Source: Amarolinea aalborgensis
GTDB lineage: Bacteria; Chloroflexota; Anaerolineae; SSC4; Amarolineaceae
Direction: 5' to 3'
Assembly: GCF_900491745.1 (NCBI RefSeq)
Contig: NZ_UETR01000010.1
Span: 77,070-141,069 of the forward strand
DNA length: 64,000 bases
This document shows positions 51,920-60,648 of this stretch, piece by piece; the first letter of the stretch is position 1; every line of letters starts with the position of its first letter. Position numbers and translations under genes: made by a program. The notes beneath the pieces were generated by a model, which ran no database searches, was not told the origin of the DNA, and worked only from the letters and a program-made list of their open reading frames with translations.

Positions 51920-53628
51920 AACAAATCGGTGTGCATATATAGATCCCCCAGCTCGAAGCCCAGGCGGCGGTAGTAGTCACGCGTGCCGGTTGCGGCGATG
52001 ACGGCCAGGCGATCAAAGCCGTGGTCGCGCGCCAGTGTACGCGCGGCGTGAATGAGCCGGCTGCCCACGCCCACGTGCTGCGCCTCGCCGCGGCTGTCCG
52101 AGCCCACCACGAGGGCTGGGCCATAGACGTGAACCTCACGAATCATCGCTGCGCCGTGAATCTCCGCGCTCACGTCGGCCGGCGTCAGCGGATGGCCTGC
52201 GCCGAACGGCCGCGGCAGGGAAAGACGCAGAAAGCCGGCCAGCCGACCCGCGGACGTGCGCATGCGCAGGAACCATTCCTGGCTGATGTCGGTGGGATGG
52301 CAGAGCATGTCCAGCGCCAGGTCCTGCGGCTCGATGACATGCCCCCGCACCTCCTGGCAGCGGATGCACTGGCAGACCAGCCCGCGGCGGGCCATTTCCT
52401 GCTGCACCACCTGGCGCAAGTTCACGGCGCGGTTGCCCGCAACGATGTTGTTGGACGGAATGTCGCGAATCACGCGGTTAAGGCGGCAATCGGGCGGCAC
52501 CAGCGTCTTGCAGCGGATCAGGAGTTCCACCAGTTCGTCTTGCGTGTACGGCTGATAAGCGCCTGCCCGCCAGTGCGTCATCAGCTCCGTGCCGTCCAGC
52601 AGCGAGCAAGGATAAATTTTCAGCTCGTCCGGTCGCAGCGCCGGATCGCTCCAGAGGCGCTGAAAATCGGCCAGGTCGCTCTCCGGCGTCGCGCCGAGCA
52701 AATTGGGCATCCAGTGCAGATGCAGCTTGAATCCAGCGGCGCGCAGCAGGCGCACCGCGCGCCGGCTTTCCTCCACGGTATGCCCGCGTTTGTTGAGCGT
52801 GAGAATGGAATCATCCAGGCTTTGGATCCCCAGTTGCACCTTGGTGACGCCCAGGCGCCGCAGCCACAGGACTTCCTCCGGTGTGATCCAATCGGGCCGC
52901 GTTTCGATGACCAGCCCCACGTTGCGATGCGGCGCGGACTCGTTCACGCGCTGCGCCTCGGCCAGGCTGGCGGCCGGCTGCTCGTTCATGGCTTCGAGGC
53001 AGCGCCGCACGAACATCTCCTGGTAGGCGCGCGGATAGGCGGACCAGGTGCCGCCCAGGATGAGCAGCTCGATCTTGTCCGCGGCGTGGCCGATGCTCTC
53101 CAGCGCGGCGATGCGGCCGGCCGTCTGCGCATACGGATCGAACTGCTCCAGGTACGCGCGCTGCGCGCCCGGCTCATCGCGCAGGTAGCTCTTAGGCATC
53201 AGTTCATCGGTAGGGCAAAAGATGCAGACGCCGGGGCAGGCGTATGGTTTGGTCAGGACAGCCACCGGGGCTACGCCGGAAATGGTGCGCGTCGGCTTAC
53301 GCTGCAAGCGCTTGAGCGTCTCCCGGTCAAGATCAAGGCGCCCATCCGCCGCCAGCGCCTGGTAGGCCTGCACGAGGCGATCGCGCGTGAACAGCGCCGC
53401 GGCCTCTGGCCCCAGGTGCTGGCGCGCCAGGCGCTCCAGGCTGCGCCGTGACCACGTGGGCAGGCTTTGCACCTCCTGCAGCAGCGCCAGCAGCGCCTCC
53501 GCGTACGGCGCGATGTCCAACGGCGCGGCGTGCGCCTGACGCCATTGGGCCAGGCGGTCAGGATCAAATGGGTCGGGTTTTTCGGTGACGAGTTCAAGCA
53601 TCTCTAAATTTCTCTGCGCCTGCACCAT
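51883..53628 (-). CDS. elp3: tRNA uridine(34) 5-carboxymethylaminomethyl-type radical SAM/acetyltransferase, Elp3 family
   Basis: Elp3 adds a carboxymethyl group to uridine 34 of tRNA using acetyl-CoA and SAM. This 581-residue bacterial form has the radical SAM cluster motif CPGVCIFCPT (131-140, C-x3-C-x2-C, shorter than in eukaryotic Elp3) and RNVGLVIETRPDWITPEE. The C-terminal GNAT domain shows MIREVHVYG, HVGVGSRLIHAARTLA and GTRDYYRRLGFEL. The start at 53628 is tentative; ATG 53601 is another choice. A Trm9-like methyltransferase is transcribed divergently beside it. It overlaps the NnrS-like gene at its 3' end. Confidence 0.92.
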   Translation of the reverse strand: MVQAQRNLEMLELVTEKPDPFDPDRLAQWRQAHAAPLDIAPYAEALLALLQEVQSLPTWSRRSLERLARQHLGPEAAALFTRDRLVQAYQALAADGRLDLDRETLKRLQRKPTRTISGVAPVAVLTKPYACPGVCIFCPTDELMPKSYLRDEPGAQRAYLEQFDPYAQTAGRIAALESIGHAADKIELLILGGTWSAYPRAYQEMFVRRCLEAMNEQPAASLAEAQRVNESAPHRNVGLVIETRPDWITPEEVLWLRRLGVTKVQLGIQSLDDSILTLNKRGHTVEESRRAVRLLRAAGFKLHLHWMPNLLGATPESDLADFQRLWSDPALRPDELKIYPCSLLDGTELMTHWRAGAYQPYTQDELVELLIRCKTLVPPDCRLNRVIRDIPSNNIVAGNRAVNLRQVVQQEMARRGLVCQCIRCQEVRGHVIEPQDLALDMLCHPTDISQEWFLRMRTSAGRLAGFLRLSLPRPFGAGHPLTPADVSAEIHGAAMIREVHVYGPALVVGSDSRGEAQHVGVGSRLIHAARTLARDHGFDRLAVIAATGTRDYYRRLGFELGDLYMHTDLFHGAEIDAPTLA

Positions 53629-53632
53629 ACGC

Positions 53633-53662
53633 TAAAATCCGATCATGAGTCTGTCACCATGA
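53633..53662 (+). promoter_or_regulatory. -10 box with a five-codon upstream ORF
   Basis: TAAAAT (53633-53638) is followed six bases later by ATG AGT CTG TCA CCA TGA (53645-53662). The last four bases (ATGA) contain the start codon of the methyltransferase gene. The mini-ORF may be translated from a leaderless end and be coupled to the gene. The -35 region is weak. Confidence 0.5.
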
Positions 53663-54399
53663 ATCCAGACATCGCCCAGCGATTGCTGACGCTCAACCAA
53701 CAGTTCTACACCGCCCGTGCGGCTGCGTTTGCCCGTTCACGCGGCGCGGGCCAGGCCGGCCTCTTACGCTCCTTGCCCTATCTGCCGCCGACGCCCACGG
53801 TGTTGGACCTCGGCTGCGGCAATGGGCGCCTGGCGCGCTGGCTGGCCGGCCAGCGGCTGGGGGCGACGTACGTGGGGCTGGATGCCAGCGCCGGCCTATT
53901 GGCCGCGGCGGGTCAGACCATCCGCGACCTGACCGGCGTGCGTGCGCATCTGGTCATGGCCGATGTGACGCAGCCGGACTGGCCGGCGGCTTTGCGGCCA
54001 TTGACGCCAGCCGGCGACCGTTTTGACGCCATCTACCTGCTGGCGCTGCTGCACCACCTGCCCGGCTTTGAGCTGCGCGCGGCGGTGCTGCGCCAGGCCC
54101 GCCAACTGCTGGCGCCGGGCGGGGTTTTGATTGTTTCCTACTGGCAATTTCTGGATGAGGCGCGCTGGCAGGAACGCGTCCTGTCCTGGGAAACCGTGGG
54201 GCTGACGGCCCGGGACGTGGAAGCCGGCGACGCGCTGCTCGATTGGCGCCGCGACGGCCCGGGGCTGCGCTACGTGCACCACGTTACCCCCGCGGAAGCC
54301 AGCGACCTGGCACGCGCCGCCGGTTTGCAGGTCAGCGAAAGCTACTACGCTGACGGTCAGAGCAAGCGTCTCAACCTCTTCCAAATCTGCCGTGCGTGA
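53659..54399 (+). CDS. Trm9/ALKBH8-like SAM-dependent methyltransferase
   Basis: A 246-residue class I methyltransferase. RLLTLNQQFYTARAAAFARSR precedes the SAM loop VLDLGCGNGRLARWL (48-62), as in the bacterial relatives of Trm9/ALKBH8. YVGLDASAGLL and FDAIYLLALLHHLPGFELR follow. In eukaryotes that enzyme methylates the cm5U34 made by Elongator. The divergent elp3 neighbour makes this a plausible partner for making mcm5U34, though a generic methyltransferase cannot be excluded. A five-codon ORF overlaps its start. Confidence 0.8.
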   Translation: MNPDIAQRLLTLNQQFYTARAAAFARSRGAGQAGLLRSLPYLPPTPTVLDLGCGNGRLARWLAGQRLGATYVGLDASAGLLAAAGQTIRDLTGVRAHLVMADVTQPDWPAALRPLTPAGDRFDAIYLLALLHHLPGFELRAAVLRQARQLLAPGGVLIVSYWQFLDEARWQERVLSWETVGLTARDVEAGDALLDWRRDGPGLRYVHHVTPAEASDLARAAGLQVSESYYADGQSKRLNLFQICRA

Positions 54400-54423
54400 C
54401 GGCCCTGTGCCGCGCTGGCCCGG

Positions 54424-56913
54424 TCAGGGCGATGACAGGGCCACCAGCGGCAGCCACAGGCGGCTGCGGCCGCTGAACATCGGATAGTGCGCGCCCAAAT
54501 CAACCAGGCCGCTGTCGCCAACGCCATCCGTGCGCGTGGTCCAGCGATTGAGACCCAACGATGCCGCCGCCTGCGTCCCCATGTCCACCAACGGACTCGT
54601 ACGATTCTGTCCGGCCGCCACCTGGCTCAAGTAGAAGTGTCCAAACGGGCCACGGACATAGAGCGGGTCGAGCGAGACATCGCTGCTGCCAGCGGGCAGG
54701 CCGCGGTAGTTGGCGTCGAGGTTATTGTACACGTTGTTGCGCACCAGGGTGACCTGGCTGGCCGGGTCCACGCGGATGCCAATCGCATTGTCCGTGATGA
54801 TATTTTCTGTTAGTCTGACGCCCGTCGCGGTCAACATGTTGATCCCTTCGCCCGCATTGTTGGCGATGGTGCTGTTTTTGATCACCGCCGGCGAGGAAGA
54901 GATATGAATGCCGGCGCCCGAATTGGCGGCGGCATTGTAACGAATCACGGTATTCGAGATGATGGGCGCAGCGCCGGCCTGAATCAGGAAACCGCCGCCA
55001 AAGGCGCCAGCTCTGTTGTTGAACACATGACCATTGAGAATCTGCGGGTTGCTGGCATTGACAAGAATGCCGCCGCCGCCGCCGCTGGCGACGTTGCCGC
55101 CCACCTGGTTGCCGTCCCAGGCGCCGCCGCTGTTGAACAGCGCCATACCGCCGCCGATAGCAGCCCGGTTCCCGTTGATGGTGTTGTCTGCCATGGTCAG
55201 CGTGCTGCTATCTTGCACCAGCACGCCGCCGCCAAGTTGCGCGGCCACATTCTGGCTTATGGTATTGCCCTGCGCGGTGAGGGCGCTGGCATTCAGCGCC
55301 AAACCGCCGCCATGCGTGCCCGCCTCGTTATAGCTGATGGTGTTGACGCGGAGCAGACCCGTGGCCGAGAACAAAACCACGCCGCCCCCCAAGGCGGTTG
55401 CGGTATTATGCGTAATGGTATTACGTTCCAGGGTGATGCTGGCTTGATCGTTGGCGAAAACGCCGCCGCCGTTGCCGACGCTGGTGTTGTCAGCAATGAG
55501 GTTGTCACGAATGATCGGCCGCGAGCCAGAGGTGACGCTGATGCCGCCCCCGTACTGGGCGCTGCGATTCGCGCGGATGGAGTTGCCGATGATGAGCGGC
55601 GCCGAGAGCAGTTCCACGTAGATGCCGCCGCCATCCTTGGCTTCATTGTTTTCGATCACATTCTGGCTGATGATCGGGTTGGAGAGGTTGTAAACTTTGA
55701 TGGCGCCGCTGTTGCCGTTCGCCATGCTGGCGCGGTTGTTGGTGAACGTGTTGCGCGCCACTTCGCCGCCGGAACCGTACTGCACGCTCAGCGCCCCTGC
55801 ATCCACGTTAGCCCGATTCTGGTCGAAGAGGTTCTGGCTAATCGTTATCTGGGCGCCCTGGTTGGCGACCATGCCGCCGCCATAGCGTGTAGCCAGGTTA
55901 TTGCGGAACGTATTTCCTGTGACTGAGACACTGGCAGCCTGCACCACCAGGCCGCCGCCGTCCACACTCTGATTGCCTTCGAACAAGTTATTCGCAATGG
56001 GTGAAGTGGCCCCGGAGAAGATTTTGACCCCGCCAGCAATGGCATTGGATCCCTGCGTACGGTTATTGCGGAACACGTTATTGCGCAGTGCGGTGCTGGC
56101 GCCATCCTGCGCCACGATCGCGCCGCCGTGGCCTGCCGCCGCGACATTGCCCTCGAAGGTGCTGAACTGCACCTCGCCGCCGCTGCGTTGGGCAAAGACA
56201 GCGCCGCCGCCGTGCTGCGCCGCCTGGTTGGCGCTGAACAGAGTGCCAGTGATTGTCACCGTGGCGTTGGCGCTGTACAGCCCGCCGCCGTTCTGGGCCT
56301 GGTTGCTCGTCAGGGTACTGCTGGTGATGATGCCAACGGTTTGCAGATCAAGAAATATGGCGCCCCCGGTCGTACCCGCGGTGTTGTTGCGCAGGGTGCT
56401 GCCAGAGATGATGACGCGTCCTCCGTTGAGAACCGCCACGCCGCCGCCGGTGCCGCTGGCCTGGTTGCCCTCGATGATGACATTTTCCAGGGTTGGCGTG
56501 GCGTTCTGAATCAACACACCTGCGCCCGCAGGCGCGCGCCCGTTGCGCAGCGTTATGGTGCGCACCACTGTGCTTGTCCCAATGGAGCTTTGCGTGGCGC
56601 GCACCACACTGTTACGCTGACCTCCGTCCACAATCGTGGTCGCGGCATTTTCGCCTTGCACAATCACACCGGCGCGTAATTGCAGGTTTTCATTATAGGT
56701 GCCAACGCTCACGGCCACAATATCGCCAGCCGCAGCACTATTGATGGCATCTTGAATTCGGGTGAAGTTGCAGCCAGAGGCACACACCGTGATGACAACA
56801 CCGCGTTCAGCCAGGGGCATGGCCCATAAAGGCGTGGAAGGCGCCGCAAATAGACAGCAGAGCACGATGACAATGACCATCTGCGACAATTTCGTGCAGG
56901 AATTAGGCAACAT
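54424..56913 (-). CDS. secreted right-handed beta-helix protein (copy 1)
   Basis: An 829-residue exported protein. ATG 56913 has AGGAG seven bases upstream. Signal peptide: residues 1-32 (MVIVIVLCCLFAAPSTPLWA). VITVCASGCNFTRIQDAINSAAAGDIVAVSVGTYNENLQL is the typical first rung of a pectate-lyase-like beta-helix. About 25 repeats follow, with Asn-rich turns and GGGI/GGGV in each coil (NNEAKDGGGIYVE, NLATRYGGGMV). The end LWLPLVALSSP carries the short LPLV tail. It may bind or degrade polysaccharide or be structural. A paralog lies upstream in the same orientation. Confidence 0.88.
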   Translation of the reverse strand: MLPNSCTKLSQMVIVIVLCCLFAAPSTPLWAMPLAERGVVITVCASGCNFTRIQDAINSAAAGDIVAVSVGTYNENLQLRAGVIVQGENAATTIVDGGQRNSVVRATQSSIGTSTVVRTITLRNGRAPAGAGVLIQNATPTLENVIIEGNQASGTGGGVAVLNGGRVIISGSTLRNNTAGTTGGAIFLDLQTVGIITSSTLTSNQAQNGGGLYSANATVTITGTLFSANQAAQHGGGAVFAQRSGGEVQFSTFEGNVAAAGHGGAIVAQDGASTALRNNVFRNNRTQGSNAIAGGVKIFSGATSPIANNLFEGNQSVDGGGLVVQAASVSVTGNTFRNNLATRYGGGMVANQGAQITISQNLFDQNRANVDAGALSVQYGSGGEVARNTFTNNRASMANGNSGAIKVYNLSNPIISQNVIENNEAKDGGGIYVELLSAPLIIGNSIRANRSAQYGGGISVTSGSRPIIRDNLIADNTSVGNGGGVFANDQASITLERNTITHNTATALGGGVVLFSATGLLRVNTISYNEAGTHGGGLALNASALTAQGNTISQNVAAQLGGGVLVQDSSTLTMADNTINGNRAAIGGGMALFNSGGAWDGNQVGGNVASGGGGGILVNASNPQILNGHVFNNRAGAFGGGFLIQAGAAPIISNTVIRYNAAANSGAGIHISSSPAVIKNSTIANNAGEGINMLTATGVRLTENIITDNAIGIRVDPASQVTLVRNNVYNNLDANYRGLPAGSSDVSLDPLYVRGPFGHFYLSQVAAGQNRTSPLVDMGTQAAASLGLNRWTTRTDGVGDSGLVDLGAHYPMFSGRSRLWLPLVALSSP

Positions 56914-56932
56914 GGACGGTCTCCTCGCGAGC

Positions 56933-56960
56933 AGTATGCGACAACGCAACAATGATGCAA
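56933..56960 (-). promoter_or_regulatory. possible promoter of the beta-helix gene (copy 1)
   Basis: TTGCAT (56955-56960) and CATACT (56933-56938) with a 16-bp spacer on the minus strand, about 20 bp upstream of the start codon. Confidence 0.4.
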
Positions 56961-57158
56961 CCTTGTCACACGAGAATAGGAAGTGGACGTATTCTAACAC
57001 AAGCCGGCGCCTTCGTAAATCCCCCCTGATGCCCCGTGTGTCGTTCAAGCTGACAGTCATCCGGGCCAATAACAGTCACGGCAACCAGGGCTAACTGACG
57101 GCGATCGGTCCTCAAGTTAGACGCCGCCCCGCTGACTGAGGCTGGCCAGGCCACTTTG

Positions 57159-60100
57159 CTAACGTCCGCGCCACACCATGGGAAACCACTGGCGCGGCTG
57201 ACCGGTGAAGGGAAAATAGTGCACGCCCAAATCTACCAGGCCCCTATCGGGTACGCCATCGGTGCGGGTTGCAACCTCGTCGAGTCCAACCTCCGCCGCG
57301 GTTTGTTGACCAGCGTCCACCAGCGGGCTGGTAGATCGCTGACCGGCCGCGCGCTGGCTGAGGTAATAGCGCCCGATGGGCCCGCTGACATGCTGCGGAT
57401 CTACCGCCAAATCGGTGGCCCCGCGTTGGATGCCGACATAATCTGCGTTGTTCTGCCACAGATCGTTGCGCGCCAGAACGGCTTGGCTGCTGCCGCTGGC
57501 GCCGATGCCAACCCGCTGGCCGCTGATTACGTTGCCGGTGATCTCAACCCGACCTACATTGAAAAGCCACACCCCATCCCCTGAGTCGCTGCTGCCATTT
57601 TCAGCGATGGTGTTATACGCCAAGCGCGGGTTGGCCGCCGACACCATGACGCCGGCGCCTTGACTGCCTGCGCGATTGCCGTAGATCTCATTGCTGAGGA
57701 TCGTGGGTGCAGCGCCGTTCTGCACCAACAAGGCGCCGCCCGTGCTGTCTGCGTTGTTCGACAGAAACCGATTCGCAAAAACCATTGGGTTGCTGTGATT
57801 GATGGTTATTGCGCCGCCGCCGCTGCGCGCCGTGTTGGAGGCAAATTGATTGCGGCTGACTTGCCCATTGGTGTTGAGCAGCAGCATGGCCCCGCCAGTG
57901 CCGTTGGTCGCTTGATTGCGTATCACCTGGTTTCCGGTGAACCGCAGATTCGGACTATCTGAGACAGATACGCCGCCGCCCGCGCCCGCGGTGTTGAAAC
58001 CAATCACACTGTCAAGGATCTGCGGCTGTGAGCTGCCCTGGATGAGCAATCCCCCGCCATAGGTCCCGCCCTGGTTCCAGCGGATGGCCTGATTGACCAT
58101 CGTGGGATGACTGGCAATCATCGCCACACCGCCGCCGCCCTGTATCGCCTGGTTGAACTCAATTTGGTTATCGCCCATCTGCACCTGCGTCACGCTGCTC
58201 AAGAAGACGCCGCCGCCCATCGTGGCCCTGTTGTGACTAATGGCATTCCGCCGCACCTCGGCTGGGCTGTCTGCTTGCAGCACCAACCCACCCCCCAACA
58301 GTCCCGCGCTGTTGCCCTGGATCACGTTGTCGCTCACCTGCGGGTTGCTGGCATTGATCAGCACGCCGCCGCCATTGACGGCCGCCTGGTTATCCTGAAT
58401 CTGATTGCCGTGCAGGGCGCCGCCAGCAGATACAAACACGACCCCGCCGCCATTGCTGCTCGCCACATTGCCGCTAATCGAGTTCTGGTCAATCGTCGGT
58501 TGGGATTGGTCATTGACAAAAATCCCGCCGCCATTATAGGCCGCCGTGTTATCACTGATGAGGTTATTGCGCAAGACGGGCGCGGAACTGCTGTTGATCA
58601 CCACACCGCCGCCGTAACGCGTGGCATGATTGGCGCGGATGCTGTTGCCTTCGATGAGCGGAGTAGAAGACTCTTCGATGTAAACGCCGCCCCCATCATA
58701 AGCTTCGTTGTTCTCCACCGTGTTTTGGCTCAGGGTGGGCGACGCCCCGCCGTAGATCTTGATGGCGCCGCCAATGCCGGCCGCCCCACTGGCCCGATTC
58801 GAACGAAAGGTGTTGCGACGGATGTCTCCGGTTGAATTGTTCTGCACAATCAGCGCGCCGCCATCCGTGCCCGCCACATTGCCCTCGAAGCGATTATCCG
58901 TGATCGTCACGACGCTGCCTTCGTTGGCCACCAGGGCGCCGCCATACTGGGTGGATTCGTTGTCCAGGAAGACGCTGGCGCTGAGCGTCAAACTTGCGGC
59001 CTGCACCAAGAGGGCGCCCGCGTCCAGGGCGTCATTGTCCGCGAACGTGCTTTGGTCAATCGTGACGTTCGCACTGGAAAAGACTTTCATCGCGCCGCCC
59101 AGGCCATTGGCCGCTTGATTGTTGCGGAAGGTGCTGTCGCTCACGGAGACCGTCGAAACGTCCTGGATGACGACCGCGCCGCCGTGGCCGTTCACTGCGC
59201 GATTGCCCACAAACGTTGCATGGGCAATCGTTCCCGTGCTGCGCTGAACATAGGCAACCGCGCCCGCGTGACCGGTCGCCACGTTGTCGGTAAACGCAAC
59301 CGCGTTGAGCGAAACGTTGGCGTTGACCACATACAGCGCGCCGCCATCACGCGCCTGGTTGCCCTGAAAGCGCGCGCCATCAACGCTGCCGCTGGACAGA
59401 ATGTCGAACATGACGCCGCCCGCGACGCTGGCGCTGACATTGTTCTCCACGGGGGTATTCGCCAGGCTCAAGAATGCGCGCGCCCCGGCCAGCGCCGCGC
59501 CGCCGCCGCTGGTAGCATTGTTCGCGCTAATCAGGCTGTTCACCATCTCCAACCGCGAAGTATTCCCCGAGACGGCCACGCCGCCGCCGCGGTTCGCGCT
59601 GTTATTGCGCACCACCACATTGGTCAAGGTGACGCTGGCGCCGTCCAAGACAGCCACGCCCCCGCCTTGGTCTTGCCAGGCCACATTGTTCTCGATGACC
59701 AGGTTGCTGAAAAGCGGCGATCCCTGGCGCACCAGGATGCCACCGCCGCTTGTCGCGCGTCCGTTGCGCAGGGTCAGGCCGCTGACGATGGTGTTCGAAC
59801 CGATGCCCGCGGTCAGCGATCGCACGACGCTCTGGGTGGCGCCGCCATCCACGATGGTCGCGTCGCTGCCGTCGCCCTGGATCGAAACGCCGGCGCGCAG
59901 CACAATGTTTTCCTGATAGACCCCCGGACAAACCGATATGACATCGTCGCCGTTCGCCGCATTGACGGCCGCCTGAATCGTCGTGAAATCGCCGCCCGTG
60001 GCACACACCGTGATGAGGTTGCCCGCGGCGCGGGCCGGCGGGCAGACTGCCAGGACGAGCATACTCGCCCACAGCAGTACGCGCCACATGGGTCGTTGAC

Positions 60101-60170
60101 CGCCCTGGCGCCATTGTTTCGCGGCAGTTGTGAACGAGGATTTGGATAGATCGCTCGTTTTGTTTCTCAT
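57159..60170 (-). CDS. secreted right-handed beta-helix protein (copy 2)
   Basis: A 1003-residue paralog of copy 1. ATG 60170 has AAAGG nine bases upstream; the frame is open a little further. The signal peptide ends at ARA near residue 48. LITVCATGGDFTTIQAAVNAANGDDVISVCPG parallels copy 1, and more than 30 helical coils with N-x-A and GGG rungs follow. The C-terminus reads QWFPMVWRGR, again the short (F/L)P(M/L)V tail. Repeats are regular, so its size may vary among relatives. Confidence 0.88.
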   Translation of the reverse strand: MRNKTSDLSKSSFTTAAKQWRQGGQRPMWRVLLWASMLVLAVCPPARAAGNLITVCATGGDFTTIQAAVNAANGDDVISVCPGVYQENIVLRAGVSIQGDGSDATIVDGGATQSVVRSLTAGIGSNTIVSGLTLRNGRATSGGGILVRQGSPLFSNLVIENNVAWQDQGGGVAVLDGASVTLTNVVVRNNSANRGGGVAVSGNTSRLEMVNSLISANNATSGGGAALAGARAFLSLANTPVENNVSASVAGGVMFDILSSGSVDGARFQGNQARDGGALYVVNANVSLNAVAFTDNVATGHAGAVAYVQRSTGTIAHATFVGNRAVNGHGGAVVIQDVSTVSVSDSTFRNNQAANGLGGAMKVFSSANVTIDQSTFADNDALDAGALLVQAASLTLSASVFLDNESTQYGGALVANEGSVVTITDNRFEGNVAGTDGGALIVQNNSTGDIRRNTFRSNRASGAAGIGGAIKIYGGASPTLSQNTVENNEAYDGGGVYIEESSTPLIEGNSIRANHATRYGGGVVINSSSAPVLRNNLISDNTAAYNGGGIFVNDQSQPTIDQNSISGNVASSNGGGVVFVSAGGALHGNQIQDNQAAVNGGGVLINASNPQVSDNVIQGNSAGLLGGGLVLQADSPAEVRRNAISHNRATMGGGVFLSSVTQVQMGDNQIEFNQAIQGGGGVAMIASHPTMVNQAIRWNQGGTYGGGLLIQGSSQPQILDSVIGFNTAGAGGGVSVSDSPNLRFTGNQVIRNQATNGTGGAMLLLNTNGQVSRNQFASNTARSGGGAITINHSNPMVFANRFLSNNADSTGGALLVQNGAAPTILSNEIYGNRAGSQGAGVMVSAANPRLAYNTIAENGSSDSGDGVWLFNVGRVEITGNVISGQRVGIGASGSSQAVLARNDLWQNNADYVGIQRGATDLAVDPQHVSGPIGRYYLSQRAAGQRSTSPLVDAGQQTAAEVGLDEVATRTDGVPDRGLVDLGVHYFPFTGQPRQWFPMVWRGR

Positions 60171-60648
60171 GCTATGCTGCCTTTCCCAGGCGTCTGCCAG
60201 CATTTATGGCCCCGGCAACGCCTGGCGAGAATGGCCCAACGTCCGTGACGCCTTGCCTGGGGGCGTCAACGCACCCTTTGGGCAATACCATACAGCCATC
60301 AGGTCACTATGAATTTGGTAGCATCGGGGATCGTGCATGCAACGGACTTGGAGTTCGCTCGTCTATACGATAAGACTCGTGGGCGCAAGATCGCCCTTGA
60401 GGTCAACGACGCCATGCCAGTCTGCTTGATAGCATGCGGCGGCTATCATGGTCGGGAAGCGCACACTTTACCGTAACAGTATAATGCCACAATTGCGCCC
60501 AAGATGCAAGCCTTTTTCCGATACAAAACCGATACCCGTTGAATTCGAACCAAAAATGCCGGCCTGGAGACCAGAACGTTGGCCTCCAGGCCGGCATATT
60601 GCTTCGCCGTGCCATGGATGGGAGATTGTGTTACGTGGAGATGGCTGG
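60171..60648. other. intergenic region with one terminator
   Basis: No gene with a ribosome-binding site is seen in this 478-bp stretch between two minus-strand units. A TATAAT occurs at 60480-60485 on the plus strand but has no -35 box or gene after it. A strong minus-strand terminator is listed separately. Confidence 0.6.
60550..60600 (-). terminator. intrinsic terminator after the phosphatase gene
   Basis: A perfect 14-bp stem (ATGCCGGCCTGGAG at 60556-60569 with its complement at 60584-60597) is followed on the minus strand by TTTTTGG. It ends the phosphatase/cysC transcript. Confidence 0.9.

Noticed and set aside
60480..60485. TATAAT promoter in the gap before the phosphatase gene
   Set aside because: No -35 element and no plus-strand gene follow.
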